NCBI GenBank assembly: GCA_003427395.1
Contig: BFEA01000045.1
Span: 2,824,881 to 2,872,607 of the forward strand
Length of the DNA stretch: 47,727 nucleotides
Direction of reading: 5' to 3'
Source: Chara braunii
Lineage: Eukaryota; Streptophyta; Charophyceae; Charales; Characeae
In this document: positions 22,460 through 33,317 of the stretch, piece after piece
Numbering within the stretch: the first letter of the stretch is position 1
Layout: every line of letters starts with the position of its first letter
Program-made: the position numbers and the translations under genes
The notes under the pieces: generated by a model
What the model saw: the letters and a program-made list of their open reading frames with translations, nothing else
Told to the model about the DNA's origin: nothing
Database searches by the model: none

Positions 22460-23830
22460 ATGGAAGTTTTCTTCTACGGTACCGGGAAGGTCCTAACAAT
22501 CGACGATTTGGTCGAAGCCTTGGACATGCGTGAGAGGTCGCAGAGCAACGTTCCCAAGGTCAATACCTTCCACTTCAATGGGGAGCGGGTCTCTGATTGG
22601 CTTGATTTGGTGGAACAAGCGTTAGTTGGACTATCTGACGCTGTGAAGTTCCAGCGGACTTTGAAGTATGTGCTCCATGGCCATTACCAGGAGGTAAAGA
22701 AGGTTGTAAACGCAGCTAATGGCAGTTGGGCAAGATTCGAAGATGGCATGCAAAGGAAGTACAGGATGGGCGATGGCCTTTTGACCACTGCAGATTTGGA
22801 AGCAATGAACAGGGAGGACTTCACTATAGTGGGGACCTTCGTGCAAGAATTTAAAAAGAAGGCGAGGAAGGTCCCTGGGATCTCTGAAGAAGCAAAGTAT
22901 GCTATCTTCCTGGGGTTGCTCACCACCTCGGAAGCGGCGGAGTTGACAAGCCATGGAGGGGGCAGTGCGAAGCTCACCTGGGCCACTATCGACAAAGGGG
23001 TCGAGGAAGGAAGTTGGACCCGGTGGAGCATTATCAGATGCGCTTGCAAAGACGAAAAAGGAAAGAACGAGATGCAACCGCTTCAGGGACCCCGGAAGTG
23101 AAAAGGATCGTCACCGACGTGCTTGCAGAGTTGGGCTATGAGAAGGACGCGGTGATACAAAAGAAAGTAGTAACGACGATCCAAGGAAAAGGGAAGGATC
23201 CTGTGATAGAGGAAGTTGTCCAAGAGGAATGGGAAGAAGAGGAGTCGGTGCCCCAACACCTCTCGAAGGTGCTACGCAAACAGCGCAACTTAACGCAGGG
23301 GGGGCAGGCAGGCGCCCCAAGCAGTGGTAGTAGCATCGCCAAGTGCGTCGGCTCCGTCAAGTAGTGCGGGACCCTCGCAAGTAGCGGTACCACCATTTGG
23401 GCAGTGGCCATGGCCTGTGTTTAACACCTTTGTGCCATGGTGAAGCCCGACTCCGTCTGGGCAAATGGTACCATACGCTGGGCCCCAAGCGAGTATGCCA
23501 CCTCCAAGCTATCCCGCAACACATGCCCAACCCATGGCACCGCCTCCGTCGCCCGTGCCAAGTTCGCAAGGCAGTGTGGCAGGTGGAGGCAACCAAGGCC
23601 AGGGTAATCAGGGCAATGAACGAAGAGGTGGCGGAAGGGGACGTGGCAGAAATGGCGGTGGCCGAGGGGGACAATGGGATAACCAAGGCTATCAGGGTCA
23701 GGGAAATCAAGGGAGCCAGGGGAGAGGGAGGTCCCGTTTTGATTGGAGAACCGCTATATGCCAGCATTGTGACAAACAAGGTCATACTATACGGTTTTGC
23801 AATACTAGGCGGGAAGATGAAAGGACATGA
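22460..23830 (+). pseudogene. gag: gag (first) with zinc knuckle, frameshifted
   Basis: Structural protein of the virus-like particle. The first frame opens at ATG 22460 and runs to 23101 with a retrotransposon-gag-like helical core: FNGERVSDWLDLVEQAL, then an FQRTLKYVL and a WARFEDGMQRKY segment. A one-base shift near 23010 moves the reading to a charged linker (to ~23290), then a proline/glycine/glutamine-rich linker, and it ends in a CCHC zinc knuckle CQHCDKQGHTIRFC near 23759-23800 that binds RNA. A TGA at about 23439 and the stop at 23830 interrupt it. The intact ancestor was probably a ~450-residue Gag. Family assignment is secure; activity is lost. Confidence 0.8.
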
Positions 23831-24720
23831 CTGATCTATTCGAATATGGATGGTGATATATATGATCAGTTCAGATAATATATTGACCGAAAGATTCCGG
23901 GCGGAGTAAGGGCGGAGGCTCAAAGAAGGATAGTTGTGCGGCAATCGCCGCCTGCCACATTAAGGTTGTGGCAGGAGAAGGACGACCCACCAATTAGGCT
24001 GGAAGAGGTAGAAAGTCATGGAGAAGTGACTTAGAGGCTACGAGCAGGAGCTATAAAAGAAGAATCCATAGTCGTTGAGTCAGACGAAGAGGGTGAAAAT
24101 GAAAAAGTAGAGTCATTATCCATCCTTCTAGGGAAGATGGAAGACTTGTGGGAGAAAATGGGCCGGTACCAGCGAAAGTTGGTAGACATTTGCAAGGAAG
24201 TAAAAGGTTGGAGGACCGGTATTCCCAAAATCTTTCTTTATGAGTCTGGCCCGGAATCGATGTCAGGGCGACCCGAAGTACTTACCGTGGGATCAGGCCC
24301 ACGGTCTGGAATGATGACTAGACCCCCTACGGCGTAAGAAAGACTGGAACAGGCGGTTTGTACTAGAGGTCAGGCTAAGGCCAGTACAAGCCAGGAACCT
24401 CTGCGGAAAGAGTCAGAGTCAGGGAAGAGAAAGGAGGCCGTAGAAGTAGAGGATGATGATGATGAGGACGAGTAGGATGAAAGGCTGCGCCAGGAAGAGG
24501 ACCAGAGAGCGGAGCAAAGGGCCAAGAAGAGAGGAGCCCATGAGGAAGCCGGACCGATTCTGCGCGAAACAGCGCCAAAGAAAAAGAAGTATGCAGTCCG
24601 GTTGGAGGAAGGGTTCGACATAGAGAAGGTAATTGACAGGTTACTTGAGAGGGTCATAAAGAGATCCTGGCTTCTTATCCTAAGGTCCGCAACGATCTAA
24701 AAGGAAGGCTCTCTCGGCGC
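23831..24720 (+). pseudogene. gag-pol linker, acidic and degenerate
   Basis: Reading on past the gag stop gives a protein-like sequence broken by several stops: a segment near 24130 (GKMEDLWEKMGRYQRK), a highly acidic run near 24440-24475, and a charged helix near 24490-24660. It probably bridged gag and protease. No catalytic domain. The antisense ORFs over the acidic run are shadows. Confidence 0.5.
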
Positions 24721-24723
24721 TTA

Positions 24724-25098
24724 TTGTCGAATGTCCATCTAAGTGTGATTCTGCCAAAGGAGGCGGAATGGGCGGAGACAGGGACGAAGATGGACTGGAA
24801 GTGTGTGGCCTGCGGCATGGTGGATTTGGTGGTGAAAGGCTCCAAATGCGTGGCAATGGTGGACACGGGAGCAGAGATGAATATCATCCAGGAAGTTGAT
24901 GCACTTAGGTTTAGGTTGGAGATAGATCGCTCGGATTGCGAAATTTTACATGGACCCAACTGCGAGGCAGTGTTTTGTGGCACAGCCTCGAATGTACTTA
25001 TCGAGGTTGGGAGAGTGAAAGTCAAGGCATGCTTCTTTGTCATGCCAGATGTGGACCATGGCATCCTCCTGGGAGGTCATTTCTGTACAGGACAGTAA
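24724..25098 (+). pseudogene. pro: Retropepsin-like aspartic protease
   Basis: Cleaves the Gag-Pol precursor as a homodimer. The catalytic motif DTG is at 24862-24870 inside VAMVDTGAEMNII, and the expected downstream GILLGG strand lies near 25062. About 125 codons are open, close to the usual length of retropepsin domains, and the triad is intact. The frame opens at TTG, so it was translated as part of a polyprotein. It ends in TAA at 25096-25098. Confidence 0.75.
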
Positions 25099-25270
25099 CG
25101 TTGATGTTTAATAAACACGACGAAACTCTGATCCTGATTTTGTGTGATCCGGCATGTGGGAATTATGAAATAATCATTTGCCGGAACACTAGTCCACGAG
25201 CATAAGGAATCGGCTCAATCCTGGCTCGTTTACAATCGAAAAATCTGAGGATGAGCGTCGAAGACTTCTT
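25099..25270 (+). other. Protease-RT spacer, broken frame
   Basis: A decayed continuation of the polyprotein with stops in all frames; no domain visible. Confidence 0.4.
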
Positions 25271-26547
25271 ATGGAGCCAGAGGAGGAAGAAAAGGGTAAG
25301 GCGTTCTCCCTCAGTTTATCATACGTAAACAAAGTCATGGATATAGTGGTCATACACGAGATGGCGGATCCAGACGCCATTCAGGCGTTGAGGAAGCAAG
25401 TGTTGGAATGTCCCCAAGTCTATTGGCTTCCGGGCGAAAGGAGGGACCCTGCAATGATGCGGCCACAAGCAGTAAGCCTACCTTTTTTAGGGGACAACTC
25501 AAGCAGGTTTCTCAAAGGCGGTACAAGACGATAGATAAGAAGTGGCGCCCAGTTCTCGTCCTCATCACGGAAGATGAACAAGTTTATTATGAGCGGGAAC
25601 GAGGATTGATACGACGCATAAGGGAGCAAGCAGCGATGGGGCCGTGTCGTAACAATGAAGAGAATGAGGAAAAGTTGATAGTGGGAGAATCGGAGTTCCT
25701 GCTACCCCGGAAGAGAGCGCTGATGATAGAGTTGATGAAGAAGACGCATCGCGCCTATGTGTTCGATGATGATCAGCGAGGGCGGTTGGACGTAGATAAG
25801 ATTGCCATGATCCGAATTCATACCGTGCTGCATGAGCCGTGAAATTTGAGAGGGGCACGATATCCCAATCCTGACGAGGAAAAGAAGGTAGTGGGTTACC
25901 TCGACGACAAGATACATATGCATGTCGTCGACTACTCAAGTGGGCCGTACGCGTCCCCATGGTTCTGTTTTGTTAAGCCTAACGAGATGCTCCGGTGGGT
26001 GCAAGATTTGCAGCGACTGAATGCGGTGACTATGCGAGATGCGGGAGGTTTGCCAAATGCAGACGCGCTGTCAGAATCCTGTGCTGGAAGGTCTATAATT
26101 TCGCTTATAAACCTCTACTCAGGGTACGACCAGTTTGCAGTCTACCCGCTGGACATGCCACTGACAGCGATGCATACGCCTAGAGGACTAATCCATATGA
26201 ATGTGGCTCCGCAAGGATGGACTAATGTTGTGGCGATGGTTGAACGACATATGATTCGAGCAATACAGTCATTCAGCCCGCATATCACTCAGCCATATAT
26301 CGATGACTTGGCGGTAAAAGGGCCGAGAGAGAAGGAGAGCGACGAAGTCTTGCCGGGAGTAAGGCGCTTTGTCTGGAAGCATGTTCAGGATCTAGATAAA
26401 GTTCTGAGCTTGCTTGAGGAGCACAACCTCACGGCAAGTGAAGTCAAATCTAGACACTGCATGGGGGAGGCTACCATCCTAGGGTTCGTCTGTAGTGAGA
26501 AGGGCAGTCGGCCAGACGCAAGAAAGACGGACAAGATTACTGAATGA
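25271..26547 (+). pseudogene. RT: Ty3/gypsy reverse transcriptase, decayed
   Basis: Copies element RNA into cDNA. An N-terminal linker (25271-25530) is followed after a frameshift by 25408-25842, a TGA near 25840, then the RT core 25846-26547. Landmarks: SPWFCFVKP, the LQRLNAVTMRDAGGLPN substrate region, the SGYDQF region and the catalytic YIDD at 26296-26307 (PYIDDLAVKG), then the EEHNLTAS and LGFVCSEKG thumb/connection region. In typical gypsy RTs the second motif has an aspartate (LDLxSGYDQ); here the residue is asparagine (INLYSGYD), so the first catalytic aspartate seems lost. Stop at 26547. Confidence 0.8.
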
Positions 26548-27170
26548 TCAGTACCTTTCCATTCGATAACTGATGTCAGAAGCTTCCTCGACACCTGTGG
26601 GTTCTGGAGAACCTTCGTCAAGAATTTTGCTGCCAAGACTGAGCACTTGAGAAAGCTAGTTCATTAGGACCAGGAGTGGATCTGGGGTGAGGAGCAGGAG
26701 AAGGCTGTGGCTAAGATGAAGGAGGAGTTTCGAGAAGGAGGGTTAGTATTGGGAGCACCGGACTATGATGGTCATTTATCGTTGAGACGGACGTTGGACC
26801 GACTGCCTTGGGAGGAGTCTTGATCCAGACAGATGTTGAAGGAAAGGAGAGACCACTGAGGTTTGAAAGCCGAACTTTGAACACAACTGAGAGGAATTAC
26901 TCTCAGTTTAAGAAAGAGGAATTACTCTCAGTTTAAGAAAGAGACTCTCGCTGTCCTTCACTGCCTCAGGATCTTCAGGAATTATATCTTTGGCAGAAGG
27001 TTCATATTAAGGTTGGACCCAACCGCGCTTGCATATTCATTGAGAAACTATGTTCATCAGATCCTACAGTTGTCAGATGGTTGACTTACATATGGATGTT
27101 TAACTTTGAGTTAGAAAGGATCCCTGGGAACAAGAATAGAGCGGATGCGTTAAGCCGCATCGACTAAGAC
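26548..27170 (+). pseudogene. RT connection and RNase H domain, frameshifted
   Basis: Degrades the RNA of the RNA:DNA hybrid. Readable pieces are a VRSFLDTCGFWRTFVKNFA connection segment (~26573), a TD.G..ALGGVL RNase H start (~26790), SRTLNTTERNYSQFKKE (~26860), and FELERIPGNKNRADALSRID (~27105-27166). A perfect 25-bp tandem duplication (26891-26915, 26916-26940) inserts a frameshift in the middle. A further one-base shift near 27000-27060 and stops complete the damage. Confidence 0.75.
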
Positions 27171-27699
27171 CAGCAGAAAGAGAAGGCAGTAGAGACTACG
27201 CCCCCAGTTGATGGGTTCCTGGATCAAGAGGAAAATATCCGTCTTCACATTAAAAAATGGTCTTTGCGAGTGCCAAATTGCGTTGGTCATCCCAGTTGGA
27301 TTGCACCCAGAGGGTATCAACAGAAGGCAGAGCTGGTGCTCAAGCCTTTTGAAGAAGAGGACCCATGGGGCGGCAAAGATGTCCAATGGATGATGAAATT
27401 GGCACTAGCATGTACGCATAGTCTGGTGGAGGAGGTAAGAACGATAGAGGAAGGACCAGATCAGGTAGAGAAGCACGATAAATTGATGAGAGGGATGTAT
27501 CTCCTCGTCAATACACTTCTGTAGGGAAACTTTGATCAGATAAACTCACTGAATCCAGCTGAGAATGAAGATGAGGTGCTAAAAGCCAAGATGACGAGTT
27601 TAAAGAAGGGGAGATCAAATAAGCATTCCGAGCAGAGGAGTATGATGGAAAATACCTGGAGCTGGGGTTTCTCCTATCATGTGAGATACGGGATAGGGA
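27171..27699 (+). pseudogene. Polyprotein spacer between RNase H and integrase
   Basis: Partly open protein-like sequence (for example 27264-27524) without a recognised domain. Several gypsy elements have such a tether region. Decayed by stops near 27525. Confidence 0.45.
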
Positions 27700-28870
27700 T
27701 GCAAGCGAAATGACTCAAAAGATGAGGCATCTCTATTTGGTGAGAGATGGTCATCTTTTTGTAAAGAGGCAAGTGAAAAACCCATGAGGGTTGTGTGTGG
27801 CAGAAACCGTCAGATTGATATTATAGTTGCGCTTCATGGTGACATTGTAGGAGGACACCGGGGAGTTAGTGTCACGTATGCCAAGATAAGCGAGCTATAC
27901 TATTGGGATGGAATGATGGAGATGGTCAGCAAGTTCTGTCGTTCCTGCGTACCTTGCCAAAAACAGTCTCCTCTGAGGTCAGGAGAGCCGCTGCATCCAA
28001 GGTTAGAAAGTTATGTCGTCTACTCTTGATGCTAATTGGGGATCATGGCTACAATTATATCTTTTATGCGCGCGATAATTTTTGTAGATGGACGGGTCAT
28101 TCGTACAAAGACCGGATCGGTTTTTGTAAGCTGCATTGAGGAGTACTACCTGCGCTATCCCTTTGTCAGAGAGTTCGTGATGGATAGAGGGTCAGAGTTT
28201 ACATGACAGGAAGTGCAAGAGTTGTTGTCAAGGTACGGCGTGGTAGCCAATTACACCACGGCCGCACACCCCCAGGCAAATGCTCCAGTTGAAAGAGGGC
28301 ATAACACCATCACGAACCGTCTGGCTAAATTGACTGAAGGTAGGCTTAATCAGTGGCCAAGATACCTAAGGGCTGCATTTTTCGTCGAGAATATTACGGT
28401 AAAGAGGACCACTAAGTACGCGTCAGCCACGCTATGGTATGGGAGACACGCCACCGTCCCAATTGAGAGCTTCCTAAAGACTTGGAGGCGTCAGAACTTA
28501 GAAACCAACCTTTCCTTCGAGGAACTGCTCGACATTCGAGCGGGACAGGTGGGTGCGATTGAGGAAAGGGTTCAGGAAGCGTCCAACCAAGTGGAGAAGA
28601 ACCGCATGGATGATAAGGCTCGTTGGGACCAGTTGGCGCGAGTACGGAAGGTACCTTAGGCAGTTGGAGACGTCGTACTGCTATATGACTCGTCCCTGGA
28701 GAAGTAGTGGTCCAGAAAGCTGGACAAAAGGTGTATAGGACCCTATCGGATCGTACGATATGGAGATTTCGGAGCCTACCAGATTGAGGAGCTGGATGAG
28801 ACAGAATGGAAGGATTGGGTATTAGGAACGAGACTGAAAAAATTTGTGGCAAGAGAAGAGGTGAGATAGG
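27700..28870 (+). pseudogene. IN: Integrase with HHCC, D-D-35-E and GPY/F module, decayed
   Basis: Joins cDNA to chromosomal DNA. The N-terminal HHCC zinc domain is readable at 27784-28000 (HGDIVGGHRG ... CRSCVPCQK). Core aspartates are at 28074 (ARDNF) and 28183 (MDRGSEF), and the glutamate at 28291 (PVERGH). The last two are separated by exactly 35 residues, the canonical spacing. The C-terminal GPYRIV module lies near 28739. Stops after the SEFT segment (28203-28205) and near 28658, plus frameshifts around 28030-28140, break the frame. No chromodomain is recognised after GPYRIV. Confidence 0.8.
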
Positions 28871-29046
28871 CAATCCAACTTCACTAAAGTAGGATCCTAA
28901 GTATGTAGGAAAGAGTTATAGATAAGACATAGAAAAGAGAAAGGATGATAGAATGTGTAGATTAGATAGGTGTGATTGATGGGTGTGCTTGGTCTGACCT
29001 GAGCCTGCTTTATTTTCACATGTTTGCTTACCCCGATGTGTGTCTG

Positions 29047-29070
29047 TCGTGTCCTTCGCTTGTTGTGCAG
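29047..29070 (+). promoter_or_regulatory. Putative splice acceptor before the second gag-like ORF
   Basis: A pyrimidine-rich stretch ends TTGTGCAG|GTC at 29068-29070, 22 bases before the ATG of the downstream ORF. Together with the donor at 21937 it could give a spliced subgenomic RNA, as proposed for extra ORFs of some Athila/Ogre-like elements. Consensus only. Confidence 0.4.
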
Positions 29071-29092
29071 GTCTGACTTTGTGAAGACAACC

Positions 29093-31395
29093 ATGCCAAG
29101 AGGAGGGAGGGGGACGCGACCATTGGGAGGTTACGAGCGGCATGGGTCTCGCCACAGAGGCCATTGGGAGCATCGGGAGGTTACGAGCGGCATGGGTCTC
29201 GCCACAGGGAGCACACGCCTGTATACGATGACGGGGATATAGAGCTCTTTTTGGATGATTTCCAAGGATATGTGGAGCACATTGGATGGACAGTGGCTCA
29301 GAGGATTGACAGACTGAGGGGAGCTGGCAGATTTGAGGAGCCCATCGCACGGATCCGTAGGGAGGCAAGGATCTGACCGGAGGTGGAGATGAGGATGCAG
29401 GAGCTACGACCGCCACCTGTGGGGCCAGATGGCAGGCCAATCCGCCTAGAGATTGAGAATGTGGAGGACTTCATCGCCACTTTCGAGCAGTTCATGCACG
29501 ATCAGCGCATATTGAGGGATGAGTGGGCGCGGACATTACCCTTATGGACTAGGAAGGCGAAGAGACCATTGGCCAGGCAGATCAGGGATATGGCCCGGGA
29601 CTGGGAGAGTTGCAGGGCACATTTGAGGAAGGCCTTTCGACGACCAAAGCCACCTCAGCCTAGGGTTGAGAGACGGCAGAGGAGCAAGAGGCAGAGGAAC
29701 CCGAAACCCAGAGAGGCCATATCATCGCGAGGAGGACGGAAGGCGCTCACTAGGTGAGAGGAGGAGTCAATACCTGAGGCTGAGGAGCGAGGGGCATACC
29801 CCGAATGTGGGATAGGCCCGGTGGTCTTCCAGCGCTTTACTAGAGCGGAGTCGAGCGCACGCGGGAGAGGAGGTGGCGTCATCCAGAGGGTCATTGCATG
29901 AACTAGAGGCGCACCTGCATATTTCATAGTGGAGAGTGCCTTAGGCTGTTGAGGGGCATGACGAGCCGACTGGAGATATGCCACAAGAAGAGGTCCATGA
30001 GCCTGAGCGGGAGATAAGGCAGAGTGTTGAGAGAGGGCGCACTATGGAGGAGGTGATAGAGGTTGAGGAGGACACTCCACCTCAGGAGCATGCGGCAGAG
30101 TTGGAGCCAGACACCATACCAGAGATCGCTCGCGAGGAGGGGGAGGAGCCTCAGCAGGAGGAGATGCTGTCCCCACCACCAGAGGCAATCCTTTCGCCAG
30201 GGGTGAGGATAGAGATGGAGCGAGAGAGGACGGGATGGAGGAGAGAGGCCATTTCTACGATAGATAGGTATCTGGCAGCGCATGCCCAAGAGCATCCTAA
30301 TATAGAGGAGCCTGTACCTACGGAGCTACCACGAGAGCCTCGCCGAGCAGAGGGAGAGATGGGAGCTGAAATTCCGGAAAGAGCGGACCATCGCACGAAA
30401 GGGAGAGTACCGGCAGGGGAGACAGCCGAGGAGAAGTGGGCTAGAGTTGGGAAGCGCATGGAGGAAATTTGGCAGGAAAGGCAAAGATCAGAGGCGGCAG
30501 GAGCGCTCCCCGATCAGCCACCAGGCTCACAACCTAAACCATGCAGAATCAAGGAAATGTGGGACGAGTTGTTTGGCCAGCATGGCGAGGGATTGGCAGC
30601 TCCAGAGAGGGCAGGACTCGGGACATCCAGGATGGCGGATCTCGCAGTTGGACTCCCGCTGGAGCCGCCCATGGGAAGAGTCATCCTGGAGCCCGAGGAG
30701 GCAAAGGCGAGGAGAGAGGCAGAGAGAGAGGCCTTTGAGTTCAGGGCACCTAGTGAACTCGCCACGTTGCCAACAGCAGTTGTGGAACCCATGACAATGG
30801 TTATGCCATTACCAATCGAGGGGGGGCAGCAGACAACTAGCAGCGAGCCGATTCAGGGTACAAGGGAAGGGTCTATGGACGTGCTTGTAGAGGCAATTGA
30901 CACCATGCAGGAAGAGGCGAGTTTGTTTTCGCCTGAGCAGAGGGTGGAGGGGCCTCCTGAGAGAGAGGTGGTGATTGTGATGGAGGACGTTATCGAGGGC
31001 AAGCCACAGAGGTTGGATACGCCAGAGTAAAGACCAGAGGGAATTGGGATACGACTGGAGTTGAATACTCATAAGTTAGAGACGAGACTTGAGGAACCTA
31101 TGGGTATGCTCAATCCTATGAAGTAGCCAGAGAGGCTAGCGAGGCACCTTCATTACCAGGGTCTCAGAGAAAGAAGAAGAGACAAAGAAAGTTTTACGAC
31201 CCGACCTTTTTTTTCTATAAGAAAGAGGAACATAGGGCCTTGCAGTGTCCTAAGTTTTTGAAGGACAAGGCAGCAGGGAAGGTTACTAAGAGTGATGGTA
31301 AGATGTATGATAGACAGGGTAGAATAGTAGAGCGATCTGTCGATGGGGGCAGAGCTCAGTTATATAGGCAAAACCAGGAGGAGATGAGTGAGTAG
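29093..31395 (+). pseudogene. Second gag-like ORF downstream of integrase
   Basis: Opens at ATG 29093 with an Arg/Gly-rich start (MPRGGRGTRP). A ~50-bp tandem duplication (29126-29155 and 29176-29205) shifts the frame. Then comes a gag-core-like region: an FLDDFQGYVEHIGW helix, a TGA at 29374, and VEDFIATFEQFMHDQR to LRKAFRRP (29460-29650). The next open frame (29978-31030, 350 codons) is a long acidic, Glu/Pro-rich helical linker. A zinc-knuckle-like segment ends it at 31207-31248 with the spacing C-X2-C-X4-H-X4-C, but the first two cysteines are now Phe (TTT) and Tyr (TAT); His (31231) and the last Cys (31246) remain. Order and composition fit a Gag protein. It may be a duplicated or captured Gag, or the remains of a nested element. 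Confidence 0.6.
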
Positions 31396-33238
31396 GGACT
31401 GGTTTACCTATGTGTAGATTACTGTTAGGGTAACTTAAGGATGAGCAGAGTATGTACATTAGGGCCGAGGTTTTATGCTATCTTAGTTTTTGTTTTTTTT
31501 GCATTCTTGAGAGTGTCTATATTTACGCTATTAATTGTGCATATGGAGGATTACAACGTATGTTTCCTATTGAGATTTTTTTGATATGAGGGTCAGGATT
31601 ATGTAAGATATCATGTGTATGATGAGGATATTCTTCCTTGACTTTGACATTCAGATTCAGTACTTGTCTCAACAACATTTCTAAGCAGTATGGTTGACCA
31701 TGTACCATATTGAGAGTGACATTGATTGATCCGAGTGAGTTATGGATCTGGGCTACTATGTGTGTTTTTTGGATGAGATATCTCATCCCTTAGTGTATTT
31801 TTGAGTCGAGTTTTATCCGAGACTATTCCCCTGTAGATGACGATCACAATCACTCTCACATGTGTGGTTTTATCCTAATGTAGGATGACTTTGTGTGAGA
31901 GATGTATGAGAAACATCTCGTATGCTGTGTATTTCATGAATGTGAATGGATGTGAACTGTCTACTCTTCGGTATACTCGTGCGATCTGCCCCCGGGCGGG
32001 TGATAGGGCCGGGTATAAGGAGAGGGAGTGCAATCTGTCTCTGTGAAAACTGTGAGAATCCTATTGGATTTATGAGTCTATGAGACTCGAATGCTTACCA
32101 TACCAAATGTTTATGGATTGAGTTGTAATGAGGACCCATAAGTTGGTCCCTCCGTTTGAGTTGTTTTATGGTTAAAACATCATCAAGAGAGGAAAATAAT
32201 ATTCTGGTTGTTGGGAGACTTATCTTAAGAGAAGGGAGATATTTTAAGAAAAAGGTCATATGAAAGCTCATTCTAAAAAGGGAAGGGATGGCTGGGAGAC
32301 CTATTAAGAGAGACCTCCTTCGTATGAAAGACGGCTAATAGATTTAATGACGTGGGAAGCTGGTTTTGAATGATAAAGACTAACGAGAAGGACCAAGTTT
32401 TTGCTTGGCCATTGATGAAATTTTGGAGGTCGCAAATGTGATTTATTTTGGGAGATGTCACTGAGAGGTGGTCTTCTTGCTCTGATCAAGTAGGGAGGTC
32501 ACTGCCTTGTGAATCTGACCGTGATTTTGTTTTATGAATGTGGAGAGGTTGTCGTGTTTCATTCTGTTGTCCCACAGAGGACTGGTAAATATCTTTTATG
32601 TGTGGCAGACCTTTGCGTAGTCTCGCGGTAGGCCTGCTTTGTTGCGATACACCATCCAACCATTTGTGCTAATCTTGGGGCATTTATGAGAATACCAAGC
32701 TACGGTAAAGTTTAGCATCACTAGGGCGTAACCCCTAGTGTTGGCTGCTGATAGGCGTAACCTGACCAGCGGGTCTACGTCTTGCCAAGGGAGTAAAAAC
32801 TTGAAAGGGTGTGGCCACCTGGGAGGGTTTCTCCGGCGGAACGGCGTGCGATAGGAGTCGAGTCGAGTCTTTTTGAGTCTTGATTGAATGCGTATCAGGA
32901 AAAAGCCTATCGTAGCGCAACCTGCGAGGGCACTACCGCTATAATAACGTGGTGGGCCGTAGATCTAGCACGATCACCCAGACTATGGTGGGTCGGGATA
33001 AAGACATGACCTTCCTATACTAGACTGCAGGAAGAGTCTATGATGAGATTTGTATAACTATATATGTTTGATTGCGAAATTTGTTGGAAGGAGGCAAGAG
33101 TACCTTCAAAGGTCTCGGTTAGGGTCCGTGTCCCTGGCTATGGCCCTGCCTGCAGGGTAGAGACAAGGGACATCTAACAAGAAGCCGACGTTTGTCTAGG
33201 ACAAAGGGGAGAGGACAGTTGAGGAATCCATTAAGACT
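31396..33238 (+). other. Long non-coding tract of the giant element
   Basis: No ORF with domain character. 31440-31960 is AT-rich. A perfect 8-bp stem CACTAGGG/CCCTAGTG with loop CGTAAC lies at 32719-32740, followed by AGGCGTAACCT, which repeats the same GGCGTAACC heart. Otherwise nothing recognised. Confidence 0.5.
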
Positions 33239-33317
33239 TGTGTTGTAGTATAGTGAGGAGTATCCCACTGTCCTAGTATCAGGACAATGGAGGCCCAGGT
33301 TAAAATCCTGGCAGCAT
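33239..33317 (+). tRNA. tRNA-Asp-like relic with an enlarged anticodon arm
   Basis: GTTGTAGTATAGTG (33242 on) is the 5' and D-arm sequence of eukaryotic tRNA-Asp with its A box. CTGTCC contains a GTC anticodon in the right place. After it comes an extra ~14 bases, with TGTCCT/AGGACA able to pair, then a T arm CCAGG-TTAAAAT-CCTGG and acceptor CAGCAT pairing with GTGTTG (6 bp including a wobble). The B box GGTTCRANNCC is mutated (GGTTAAAATCC). It could be an intron-bearing tRNA-Asp gene or, more likely, a decayed tRNA-derived copy. The element's PBS is also tRNA-Asp type. Confidence 0.55.

Noticed and set aside
30151-30792. Antisense ORFs across the acidic linker
   Set aside because: Shadows of the Glu-rich sense frame 29978-31030.
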